NCBI GenBank assembly: GCA_016550425.1
Contig: JABXGS010000192.1
Span: 1 to 30,938 of the forward strand
Direction: 5' to 3'
Origin: an archaeon
Lineage (GTDB): Archaea; Asgardarchaeota; Hermodarchaeia; Hermodarchaeales; Hermodarchaeaceae
Length of the DNA stretch: 30,938 nt
Part shown: piece by piece, positions 24,717-30,938 of the stretch
Position numbering within the stretch: position 1 is the stretch's first letter
Layout: every line of letters begins with the position of its first letter
Position numbers and translations under genes: made by a program
Notes under the pieces: model-generated
What the model was told of the DNA's origin: nothing
The model's database searches: none
Seen by the model: only the letters and a program-made list of their open reading frames with translations

Positions 24717-24813
24717 AAGTTCTCGTTGATTCCTATTTCCGAACCATGATTTTCAGAAACCCACATTTTTTCCAGGTTTTTTGACCCATTTCATAACCAG
24801 ATAGAAACTCTAA

Positions 24814-24820
24814 CTTTATA
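24814..24820 (+). promoter_or_regulatory. TATA box of serine hydrolase gene 2
   Basis: CTTTATA lies about 37 bases before the ATG at 24857. The spacer includes GAGAAGGAAG, a possible ribosome-binding site. Confidence 0.5.
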
Positions 24821-24856
24821 CCTGCAAAATCGAGAAGGAAGCAAGGACGGATTATA

Positions 24857-26047
24857 ATGAAAAGAGTTCACTTAGCCATTGTCACATTTCTCCTCCTTTC
24901 CTTCACCTCATTATTTTCTTTCGCTGGAAATCCGGTCATTTCAGCTCAAGTGACTGAGCCTGATTATTGGCCAACAGAGGATTGGCAAATAGCTACCCCA
25001 GAATCACAGGGTCTTAATCCTGGGTATTTAACGCAAATGGAGCAATATCTCGATAGCCAACTATGGAGTTTTACGTTGCGGTCTATACTGATTATCCGAC
25101 ATGGCTATCTTGTTTATGAGAATTATATGGGAACGCCTGAGCGTATAGACCAACCAAGCAATATCTATTCTTGCACAAAAAGCGTCTCTTCAGCACTTAT
25201 CGGAATAGCTATCGACCAAGGATACCTAGACTTGGATGATCGACTCGTTGATATCTTTTCGCACTTGACTATCCAAAATTTGGACAGCCGAAAAGAAGCA
25301 ATCACGGTCGAACACTTGCTTACCATGACCTCCGGCTTGCCCTGGGATGAATGGACCTACCCTTACGGGAACCCGAACAATGATTGGGATCGAATGACGA
25401 CGAGTCCCAATTGGGTGGAATTCGTAATCAATCGACCCATGGACTCCTCACCCGGGTCACGATGGGTTTACAATACAGGAGGTTCTCACCTCCTTTCAGC
25501 GATTGTCCATGAAACGACTAATATGTCCACCCTTGAGTTTGCAGAAACGAATCTATTCACGCCCCTTGGGATAACGGACTACTATTGGTCCGATGATCCG
25601 CAAGGAAATGTGAACGGCGGTTCTGCTCTTCAATTGCGGCCACGCGATATGGCGAAATTTGGATTTCTCTATCTCCATAATGGCACCTGGGATGGTACTG
25701 AGCTTCTCCCGGCTTCTTGGATTGCTGCTTCCTCGTCCAGTCATGCCACAGTAGATAGTTACACAGAATATGGGTACCAATGGTGGATTCATCCACACAT
25801 CAATGCTTTCGCGGCGCATGGATATCTGAACCAACATATCTTTGTCATTCCAAACCAAGATATGGTTGTAGTCGCCACAGCCCGTAGTTCAGAATTTGAT
25901 CCGCTCCATCTCCTTGAAGACTATATCATACCTGCCGCAAGTGCGCCTTTGAATCCTGTCCCATTGGCAATTGGTTTTACAGTGGTCATTCTAACACTCA
26001 TTGTTGCGGGTGTGTCAGTTCTTCGAATTCGCCGCAAATATAACTGA
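24857..26047 (+). CDS. Secreted, membrane-anchored serine hydrolase (class C beta-lactamase fold), copy 2
   Basis: A 396-residue paralogue of the gene at 22266-23486 with the same order of parts: signal peptide (HLAIVTFLLLSFTSLFSFAG), hydrolase domain, C-terminal helix (LAIGFTVVILTLIVAGVSVL) and basic RIRRKYN. The catalytic SxxK is SCTK (S105, K108) in NIYSCTKSVSSALIG; the tyrosine motif is WVYNTGGSHLLS; the late region is AAHGYLNQHIFVIP, with HGYLN where copy 1 has HLGQ. Both copies share the opening DYWPT-DW-TPE-QG and the GTWDG motif. Copies have diverged in the loop after the last motif, so they may act on different substrates. Duplication was probably local, with the methyltransferase left between the copies. 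Confidence 0.9.
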   Translation: MKRVHLAIVTFLLLSFTSLFSFAGNPVISAQVTEPDYWPTEDWQIATPESQGLNPGYLTQMEQYLDSQLWSFTLRSILIIRHGYLVYENYMGTPERIDQPSNIYSCTKSVSSALIGIAIDQGYLDLDDRLVDIFSHLTIQNLDSRKEAITVEHLLTMTSGLPWDEWTYPYGNPNNDWDRMTTSPNWVEFVINRPMDSSPGSRWVYNTGGSHLLSAIVHETTNMSTLEFAETNLFTPLGITDYYWSDDPQGNVNGGSALQLRPRDMAKFGFLYLHNGTWDGTELLPASWIAASSSSHATVDSYTEYGYQWWIHPHINAFAAHGYLNQHIFVIPNQDMVVVATARSSEFDPLHLLEDYIIPAASAPLNPVPLAIGFTVVILTLIVAGVSVLRIRRKYN

Positions 26048-26123
26048 AGTTTTTAGTCAATAGGATAATGCATGTAGTTTTTAGGCTACACCATCCAATA
26101 TGTGCCACTGATGGTGCATATCG

Positions 26124-26786
26124 ATGAGTGAAGGGACCCTATTGAAAGAACTGGCTTGTCCCAAAGGGAGTAATCTGCGAGCTATTAAAGCCGTCATTCG
26201 AAAAGAAAAGCTCAGCTTTATGGAACGAACCGCTAGTGAAGCCCTTGAAAAGGAACACCGTAAACACGCAGAAACCGATCCGGATGAGTTCCAACGGGAA
26301 ATTCATCGCCAACTCGCAGATGCCCAAGCGAAAATGCGAAAAGAAGGCACGGTTGAACTCCAGCTCCAATGCCCAGATCATCCCGGCAAAGGCGAATACT
26401 CCTTCTTCTTTGAAAATCTCCACCAATATGCGCCAGTCATTAAAGCCAATCTCCTCCGGTGTCTCAAATGCGGGACCCCGGTCACACTTGAAGACACAAA
26501 AACCTCAGGGGGATTTAAGCTACTTACTATCCGGTGCCCTCAACATGGTTCAGGACAACGTAAAATCTCCTCTTCTATTCATGACACAATTATGGAAGCT
26601 GAAGCCAATCAGCCTTCACTCACTCCCCCTCCTATAGAAACGGATATTCAACCGCTACAAGTCGAACCCACTCCACCTACTGAAGGCGGTACAACGATTA
26701 GTTTCTGCTGGAATTGTGGAGCTAAAGCTATTGATGCCACTTCTCAATACTGTTACAAATGTGGTGTCACTTTAAGGCCCCCATAA
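26124..26786 (+). CDS. Multi-zinc-ribbon soluble protein, unknown function
   Basis: A 220-residue protein with scattered zinc-ligand pairs: CPDHPGKG (about 83-90), CLKCG (about 113-117), CPQHGSG, and a C-terminal zinc ribbon CWNCGAK ... YCYKCGVTL. The central region (about 75-150) alternates Cys/His pairs around beta strands, as in an atypical ribbon where CPxH replaces CxxC. The N-terminal third is a charged helix (RTASEALEKEHRKHAETDPD). A proline-rich linker (PPPIETDIQPLQVEPTPP) precedes the last ribbon. It carries no signal peptide or membrane helix. It probably binds nucleic acid or protein. The next gene starts 4 bases downstream of its stop, so both belong to one operon. Confidence 0.72.
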   Translation: MSEGTLLKELACPKGSNLRAIKAVIRKEKLSFMERTASEALEKEHRKHAETDPDEFQREIHRQLADAQAKMRKEGTVELQLQCPDHPGKGEYSFFFENLHQYAPVIKANLLRCLKCGTPVTLEDTKTSGGFKLLTIRCPQHGSGQRKISSSIHDTIMEAEANQPSLTPPPIETDIQPLQVEPTPPTEGGTTISFCWNCGAKAIDATSQYCYKCGVTLRPP

Positions 26787-26790
26787 TAGT

Positions 26791-27261
26791 ATGATCCTTG
26801 ATGAGATGAATCCGATGAAAAAATCTGAAAAGAAAAAAGAAACCAAAGAAAATTCAGACCAAATTCTCACCTTTAATACAGGAGCTTTATCCCACGAGGA
26901 TTTGCATGGCATGTTTACGACCTTACCAGTTGACATTACTTTTGTGGATAAAGATGACAAGGTGCAATTCTATAGTGATTCAGGGCACCGCATCTTTGCC
27001 AGAACCAAGGCAGTCATCGGACGTAGCGTTCAAGCCTGCCATCCCCCCAAAAGCCTCCACAAAGTCCAACAAATTCTTGACGACTTCCATGCTGGGAAAC
27101 GAAACACCGCAGAATTTTGGATCAATTTAAAGGGTCGATTTATTTACATTCGCTACTTTGCGGTCCATAATCCGACTGGGAAATACATCGGTTGTCTTGA
27201 AGTCTCCCAAGATGTTACTGATATTCGCGCGCTGAAAGGCGAGAAACGGCTCCTCGACTAG
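26791..27261 (+). CDS. Stand-alone PAS sensor protein of the DUF438-associated type
   Basis: A 156-residue protein. After a charged lysine/glutamate-rich lead (KKSEKKKETKEN) it is a single PAS domain: HGMFTTLPVDITFVDKDDKV, SDSGHRIFARTKAVIGRSVQ, CHPPKSLHKVQQILDDFHAG, RNTAEFWINLKGRFIYIRYF and GCLEVSQDVTDIRALKGEKRL. This order and the CHPPKS signature match the PAS unit usually fused behind DUF438 and a hemerythrin domain; here it stands alone. In relatives it may bind haem or another cofactor and sense redox or oxygen. There is no kinase or output domain. It begins 4 bases after the zinc-ribbon gene. A hemerythrin gene occurs elsewhere in the window (9632), but no link is shown. Confidence 0.85.
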   Translation: MILDEMNPMKKSEKKKETKENSDQILTFNTGALSHEDLHGMFTTLPVDITFVDKDDKVQFYSDSGHRIFARTKAVIGRSVQACHPPKSLHKVQQILDDFHAGKRNTAEFWINLKGRFIYIRYFAVHNPTGKYIGCLEVSQDVTDIRALKGEKRLLD

Positions 27262-27289
27262 CTCTGAAACCCCCACCAAATACTGGTTC

Positions 27290-27309
27290 GTGGAGTATTT
27301 CAACTCCAC
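27290..27309. repeat. Perfect short hairpin between the PAS and nuclease-like genes
   Basis: GTGGAGT (27290-27296), a 6-base loop and ACTCCAC (27303-27309) form a perfect 7-bp stem. It has no T-run after it, so it may be an operator, an RNA stem or a weak terminator after the PAS gene at 27261. GAGAGGTGG before ATG 27342 is the ribosome-binding site of the next gene. Confidence 0.4.
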
Positions 27310-27341
27310 TGGGAATACCCTTTTACCAGAGAGGTGGACCC

Positions 27342-27749
27342 ATGCTCCTCGAACTCACCATCGGAACCCTCCTACTGATCATACTTGGCCTCATCCTCTA
27401 CAATATCTATCAAAAACGTATGATAAACATTCACGTCCAAGAGCAAGTTCAGAAAGAAAAAGAGCGGATACGGAAAGATGCGTTAACAAGGAGTCGCGCT
27501 GTACTGAAAGGGAAAATTGGCGAACAAATGGCTCCTCTGCTCGATGCTTTTCCCTTCCAACCAGCCGACGCTCGATTCATCGGTTCACCAGTCGACTATA
27601 TTGTGTTTGATGGCTATAGCAGAAATAATCCACGCGAAATAATCCTCATCGACATTAAAACAGGCAATGCACAACTGAGCTCCACTGAAAGACGAATTGC
27701 ACAATTAGTAAATACAAAACGGATCCGATGGATGACCATACGCATCTAA
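27342..27749 (+). CDS. Membrane-tethered endonuclease-like protein related to archaeal Holliday junction resolvase
   Basis: A 135-residue protein with an N-terminal membrane helix (LTIGTLLLIILGLILYNIYQ), a short charged coiled region (QEQVQKEKERIRKDALTRSR) and a C-terminal restriction-nuclease fold of the Endonuc_Holl type. Family signatures are AVLKGKIGEQMAPLL, FPFQPADARFIGSPVDYIVF and ILIDIKTGNAQLSSTERRIA, which supply the E, D and D-x-K type positions of this fold. The family is known from genome data as related to archaeal Hjc; activity has not been shown for the tethered form, as far as I know. A membrane-bound junction nuclease suggests a role at the membrane in DNA exchange or foreign DNA, but this is inference. 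Confidence 0.82.
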   Translation: MLLELTIGTLLLIILGLILYNIYQKRMINIHVQEQVQKEKERIRKDALTRSRAVLKGKIGEQMAPLLDAFPFQPADARFIGSPVDYIVFDGYSRNNPREIILIDIKTGNAQLSSTERRIAQLVNTKRIRWMTIRI

Positions 27750-27846
27750 CAAGCTCCTTTTCTCAACGCTTCTTGTAGGCATAAGCTGCTGCTCCAAAGA
27801 TAACCCGCACAAGAAGTCCACCTCGAAAAGAATAATCTTATTACTC

Positions 27847-27918
27847 TGTCCAACCTGCACTGCATCTCTTAAGAGAGATAAAGAATTCTGTCGAAATTGC
27901 GGTCTTGCCATTCACTAG
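27847..27918 (+). pseudogene. Possible zinc-ribbon relic without a start codon
   Basis: Read in one frame the segment is CPTC, 10 residues, FCRNCGLAIH and TAG: a textbook four-cysteine zinc ribbon (C-x2-C, then C-x2-C). The frame stays open back beyond the stop of the gene at 27342-27749 but has no ATG, GTG or TTG, and the residues before the ribbon look non-coding. It may be the tail of a decayed gene. Chance is possible, since the stretch is short. Confidence 0.3.
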
Positions 27919-27954
27919 GATCAGCAAGATATTGGGTCCATTTATATTATTCAG

Positions 27955-28434
27955 CTAAAATTCTGAGATGAACTTCGGTTGTTTTCGCCACACCAAGTAG
28001 GTTTCATACCAGAAAATACACATTGACATTAATCCAGGGAGCACGGCAAAAACTGTAATGTAAGAAAAAACTGGCAATAAAATCAGTGTACAGAAAATCA
28101 TAATGGTGGTCATTATGATTGCGTATATGGCGTATATTGGGATAAAGTGATGTCCAAGAATAAGGAATGCCTTCATTTCGCCAATCCTCTCTTTCTTATA
28201 AATTTGGTACTCACCATTTCGATGTTGAAGGATAAGCTTCATTTCCACGAGTCTTTTCAGATGAAAGATTGCAGCATTTGGACTTGAGAAACCCATTACA
28301 CGTTGTACTTGGCGGACTCCTGCCTTCTGTTGGGAACGTGATAGTAAATACCAATAGACTTTCAATGTATTCCGATCAGGTACCTTTCGTTCCAAGGGTA
28401 TTTTGCTCGATTTTATTTGAGCTTCCCTCATCAT
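27955..28434 (-). CDS. Membrane-bound winged-helix transcription regulator
   Basis: A 159-residue protein. The N-terminal half is a winged helix-turn-helix (about 20-85): RNTLKVYWYLLSRSQQKAGV, VQRVMGFSSPNAAIFHLKRL as recognition helix and LILQHRNGEYQIYKKER as the wing. The C-terminal half has two membrane helices (FIPIYAIYAIIMTTIMIFCT and VFSYITVFAVLPGLMSMCIF) with a short polar tail. Such small regulators anchored at the membrane are common in several archaeal lineages and may read a membrane signal. ATG 28434 (with a second ATG next to it) follows GGAG by about 8 bases. Its target is unknown; the surface-protein gene at 28492 lies upstream on the same strand, ending 57 bases before this start, so they may share a message. 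Confidence 0.8.
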   Translation of the reverse strand: MMREAQIKSSKIPLERKVPDRNTLKVYWYLLSRSQQKAGVRQVQRVMGFSSPNAAIFHLKRLVEMKLILQHRNGEYQIYKKERIGEMKAFLILGHHFIPIYAIYAIIMTTIMIFCTLILLPVFSYITVFAVLPGLMSMCIFWYETYLVWRKQPKFISEF

Positions 28435-28491
28435 GCTAGCTCCTCTGCTACAATCGGCATTATCTAGCTAAAACCGTATGAATGTTGTCTT

Positions 28492-30324
28492 TCATTGTGC
28501 TTCTTTGTTTCGTGTTTTTATTCGTCGAAGTTCAAATAGTGATAGTGTAAGGACAATAACGCCAAAAATAGCAATTGCGGTAATAAGGATGTTCCACAAT
28601 AGTGCAGTTAGTGGCGGTGGGGGTGGTGGAGGGGGCGGAATAATGGGTCTTCCACTTAGAAACGCTATATAGAGTGGATCATGTTCAAGGGCATAGCCGT
28701 CCCACTGGGGATAATTCACACGATAGATTAAACTGCTATTTTCAAAGTTATAGTCACTGGCTAACGTAAGATTACTGATTTGCGGTAGCAAAGTGGTCAG
28801 AAATCCTCGGAAGGCGTTGAAGGGCTCACGGTATTGAACTGAATGAACATGAGGATGGACACTGGATGATGGACATGCTGCTGATGGGGCAGGCAGCATA
28901 TTAAGTGGCGTAGTATAGAGCGTATAGTTTTGATCAAAGAGAAGGTCATAATAATCCACAGCTGTCCCTGAAATCGTGGCATTCGTCATTTCTAAAATAG
29001 GGTCTCGTTGAGAGTCATATTCTGTTGAATTGATTACTACTCGTGGCGTGTCAGAACTAGCGAGCAGAATAGTGCTATGAAGTGCTGTAAGACCTAATCC
29101 AGTATAAGCTACACCTACTGTAAAGTTTTCAAAGTCAATAACAGGACCTAGAGTAAGATCGGTTTTAAGGTGGGTGACATTGTCCTGAATGAAGTAGTCA
29201 TAGGAATATTCAAGATAATCAAGCCAAATTACGCCTGCAGTATCGCCTATTCCAGCAATGGGACCTTCAGGAAATTTAAGAAATCCCCAAACATCTTCAT
29301 GGCGTAGGCTCCAATTATAATGCCAAACACCGTCTACTAGTATTTTCTGAACAGATGTGGGTGTAAAACCTGTAGAAATGTTGAGATCAAGATAATAGGA
29401 AGTTTCAGCAAAGCCAAGATCGTAATCGGCGTCGAGGATTCCATTCTGGTTTACATCATCAAAGAGTTCATAGACTAATAACAAATGACCGATTAGAAGC
29501 TCGTTTCCGTCAGGAGCTGTAAAATGCTGTCCTAAGAAATGAAAGGATGGAAAGTAGGTGTCATAGTCAGGGTTGACACCTGTTATATATATGAGCTGGA
29601 CGGTTCCCAAATTAACCCAAGTATACCAAAATCCTTCATCGATGTAGCCGCTTTCATACTCAGCACCAGTATTAATTCCTTCTGTTGCTCCTCCAGGAAT
29701 GTAACGCACTGCAATTTGGGCATTACCGCTTCCGGGATATACACCCTCATGGGCATAGAAGTATCTTATTCCCTCTTCTTCTGCTTTTATGACAATTGTT
29801 ACATTTCGTGAATCAATTGCCTGGATCACAGCTGAGGTTATGTCAAGTCTAGGTGTGACATCACTCGACACTATTGTATCAACTGGTTGACTCGAAACCG
29901 ATGCCCAAGGTGCATTATTCCAGGTAATTGTTTCCTCCGACCAACTATTATCGCTACACCAGTAGGCCCCTATACTCAATGTTGGGCTTTCAGGAAACGC
30001 AGGGTAATATTTGTGAAGTGACAACATGGCTTCCACAATGCCGTCACTTGGGCTAACGCTGGTAAGGTTGAATTTTAGAAAAATCGCCACTTCAATTCCT
30101 TCGGAAACGTTACGGTGTAATTCAAGGATATTGCCTGTGCCAAAATTAGTATCAGGGCTGTTCGCTACTACATTCGCATCACATTCAGTATGAGACCAAG
30201 CGGAAACATCCATTCGCCTACTTGTCGTCTTCCATTCCGGATTGGTAATAAATGGCATTACTGCAAGAAATAATGCTAAAACTAACCAGATTCCACGAGC
30301 TCTTTTATAATTTATACCCCTCAT
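28492..30324 (-). CDS. Large surface protein with DNRLRE-type N-terminal domain and C-terminal anchor
   Basis: A 610-residue exported protein with a signal segment (RGIWLVLALFLAVMPFI). The first domain (about 42-205) matches the DNRLRE module: SPDTNFGTGNILELHRN, FLKFNLTSV, CSDNSWSEETITWNNAPWAS and VTPRLDITSAVIQA. The long middle region has many N-x-S/T sites and an acidic NGILDADYDLGFAETSYYLD stretch that may bind calcium. The C-terminus has nine prolines (563-571), a membrane helix (LWNILITAIAIFGVIVLTL) and a basic tail. It is therefore an outward-facing protein attached to the membrane, probably for adhesion or binding of polymers, though no catalytic motif is seen. DNRLRE modules occur in many surface proteins and do not define a substrate. 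Confidence 0.85.
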   Translation of the reverse strand: MRGINYKRARGIWLVLALFLAVMPFITNPEWKTTSRRMDVSAWSHTECDANVVANSPDTNFGTGNILELHRNVSEGIEVAIFLKFNLTSVSPSDGIVEAMLSLHKYYPAFPESPTLSIGAYWCSDNSWSEETITWNNAPWASVSSQPVDTIVSSDVTPRLDITSAVIQAIDSRNVTIVIKAEEEGIRYFYAHEGVYPGSGNAQIAVRYIPGGATEGINTGAEYESGYIDEGFWYTWVNLGTVQLIYITGVNPDYDTYFPSFHFLGQHFTAPDGNELLIGHLLLVYELFDDVNQNGILDADYDLGFAETSYYLDLNISTGFTPTSVQKILVDGVWHYNWSLRHEDVWGFLKFPEGPIAGIGDTAGVIWLDYLEYSYDYFIQDNVTHLKTDLTLGPVIDFENFTVGVAYTGLGLTALHSTILLASSDTPRVVINSTEYDSQRDPILEMTNATISGTAVDYYDLLFDQNYTLYTTPLNMLPAPSAACPSSSVHPHVHSVQYREPFNAFRGFLTTLLPQISNLTLASDYNFENSSLIYRVNYPQWDGYALEHDPLYIAFLSGRPIIPPPPPPPPPLTALLWNILITAIAIFGVIVLTLSLFELRRIKTRNKEAQ

Positions 30325-30530
30325 GAAACCACTACTCTTTCAATTATCTGAGTACTATATTATTCAATGCCATTGAACACCATCACTACCTGTTTGTGAA
30401 GGCTACAAGTCAGTGGACTGCTAGAACGAGTTAAGATAGAACGAATCCAACACCATTTACGCCAATCCTACATACCGCTACGTTAATTATCCAACTTTGA
30501 AAATCAAATTAGCTAAAAATTTTCCAAAGA
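30325..30530. other. Spacer between radA and the DNRLRE protein gene
   Basis: An AT-rich 206-base gap with no gene seen. In minus-strand sense TTTTT at about 30508-30513 follows the radA stop by 18 bases and could terminate radA. AATAATATAGT near 30353-30363 may be the TATA region of the gene at 30324. Confidence 0.35.
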
Positions 30531-30938
30531 TTAAGCGTCTGCTATGCCTTGCGCTATAATAGTGAAAAGAGCTTCGCCTTCAGGTAAGTAAGGTGAATCA
30601 ATTAAGGTGGCAATTCGACGTTCAGCCTTACTCTTGCGAAGATAAATTCGAGTTTGTGCCGCGTGCGCCACGATGTGTCCGCCTGTTGGCCTATCCGGTG
30701 CCCCGAAGAAGACGTCTGGCTGCGCATGGACTTGGTTGGTGGTGACGACGGCGATGTTGCTGATTTCGGCGACGCGGAGGAGGTCGTGGAGGTGTTTGTT
30801 GAGTTTTTGTTGGCGTTCGGCGAGCATGCCGCGTCCGAGGTATTCGGCGCGGAAGTGGCCGATGAGGCTGTCGACGATGAGGAGGCGGACTTCTTCGAAT
30901 TGGGGGTTGTCTTGGATTTGTTGGACGAGGAGCATTTG
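30531..30938 (-). CDS. radA: DNA repair and recombination protein RadA, C-terminal part (5' end outside window)
   Basis: The frame enters at the right edge in [10 protein letters not shown] and runs to TAA at 30531. It is the archaeal RadA/Rad51 strand-exchange ATPase core: [19 protein letters not shown] carries the Walker B-like strand, then [20 protein letters not shown], the DNA-binding loop region [40 protein letters not shown] and the C-terminal [19 protein letters not shown]. Walker A and the N-terminal DNA-binding domain lie outside. Loop 2 reads [12 protein letters not shown], close to the normal pattern. The first 70 codons use only C- or A-ending triplets (plus two ATG), whereas the rest is mixed; see findings. 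No intein is seen in the visible part. Confidence 0.95.
   Translation of the reverse strand, partial: QMLLVQQIQDNPQFEEVRLLIVDSLIGHFRAEYLGRGMLAERQQKLNKHLHDLLRVAEISNIAVVTTNQVHAQPDVFFGAPDRPTGGHIVAHAAQTRIYLRKSKAERRIATLIDSPYLPEGEALFTIIAQGIADA

Noticed and set aside
30402..30430. Possible tRNA-like stretch near GGCTACAAGTCAGTGG
   Set aside because: No cloverleaf, T-loop or acceptor pairing could be drawn.
1..30938. CRISPR array or multi-copy direct repeats
   Set aside because: No regularly spaced repeats were seen by eye.

Overview
The window looks like an archaeal chromosome segment of moderate G+C. The main evidence is an archaeal RadA recombinase cut by the right edge, a B-family polymerase of the PolB2 (Dpo2) type, a stand-alone LigD-type 3'-phosphoesterase, a membrane-tethered relative of archaeal Holliday-junction nucleases, TATA-type promoters about 25-40 bases before starts, and several surface proteins held by one C-terminal membrane helix. 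An Asgard-type lineage (for example Thor- or Heimdall-like) would fit, but no single marker here proves it. No tRNA, rRNA or CRISPR array was seen.

Layout. 1-404: start of a secreted protein, cut by the window edge. 473-1564: a DUF354 glycosyltransferase-like gene directly downstream of a solitary TnpB (IS1341-type) element at about 1620-3000. 3153-3725: a small helical repeat protein. 4057-5967: a membrane-anchored solute-binding protein whose two halves are in swapped order. 6395-8604: a sugar aminotransferase and a double GNAT protein. 8695-10174: an iron/oxygen operon (hemerythrin plus two ferritin-like paralogues). 10441-15093: membrane alpha/beta hydrolase, PolB2-like polymerase and a zinc-ribbon membrane protein. 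15163-16002: FAH-family enzyme. 16106-17599: the phosphoesterase, interrupted by a 349-residue LAGLIDADG intein. 17685-19764: a two-gene unit of an unrecognised protein and a lipocalin-like CrtC/DUF7064-type protein. 19845-22084: a small membrane protein, an acidic hypothetical and an Lrp/AsnC-like regulator. 22266-26047: two paralogous secreted serine hydrolases flanking a methyltransferase. 26124-27749: zinc-ribbon protein, stand-alone PAS protein and the nuclease-like protein. 27955-30324: membrane-bound winged-helix regulator and a DNRLRE-type surface protein. 30531-30938: the 3' part of radA.

How the genes relate. The window is a mosaic of short operons, not one pathway. DNA-maintenance genes (PolB2, phosphoesterase, Holliday-type nuclease, RadA) are scattered in it, and several envelope proteins share a signal peptide plus C-terminal anchor. 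The observations most worth following are the permuted solute-binding protein, the intein in the phosphoesterase active-site region, and an abrupt change of codon style inside radA: 68 of 68 non-Met codons end in C or A, then usage becomes mixed. Also notable are the reduced polymerase with a PIP-like tail and the unrecognised two-gene unit at 17685-19764.
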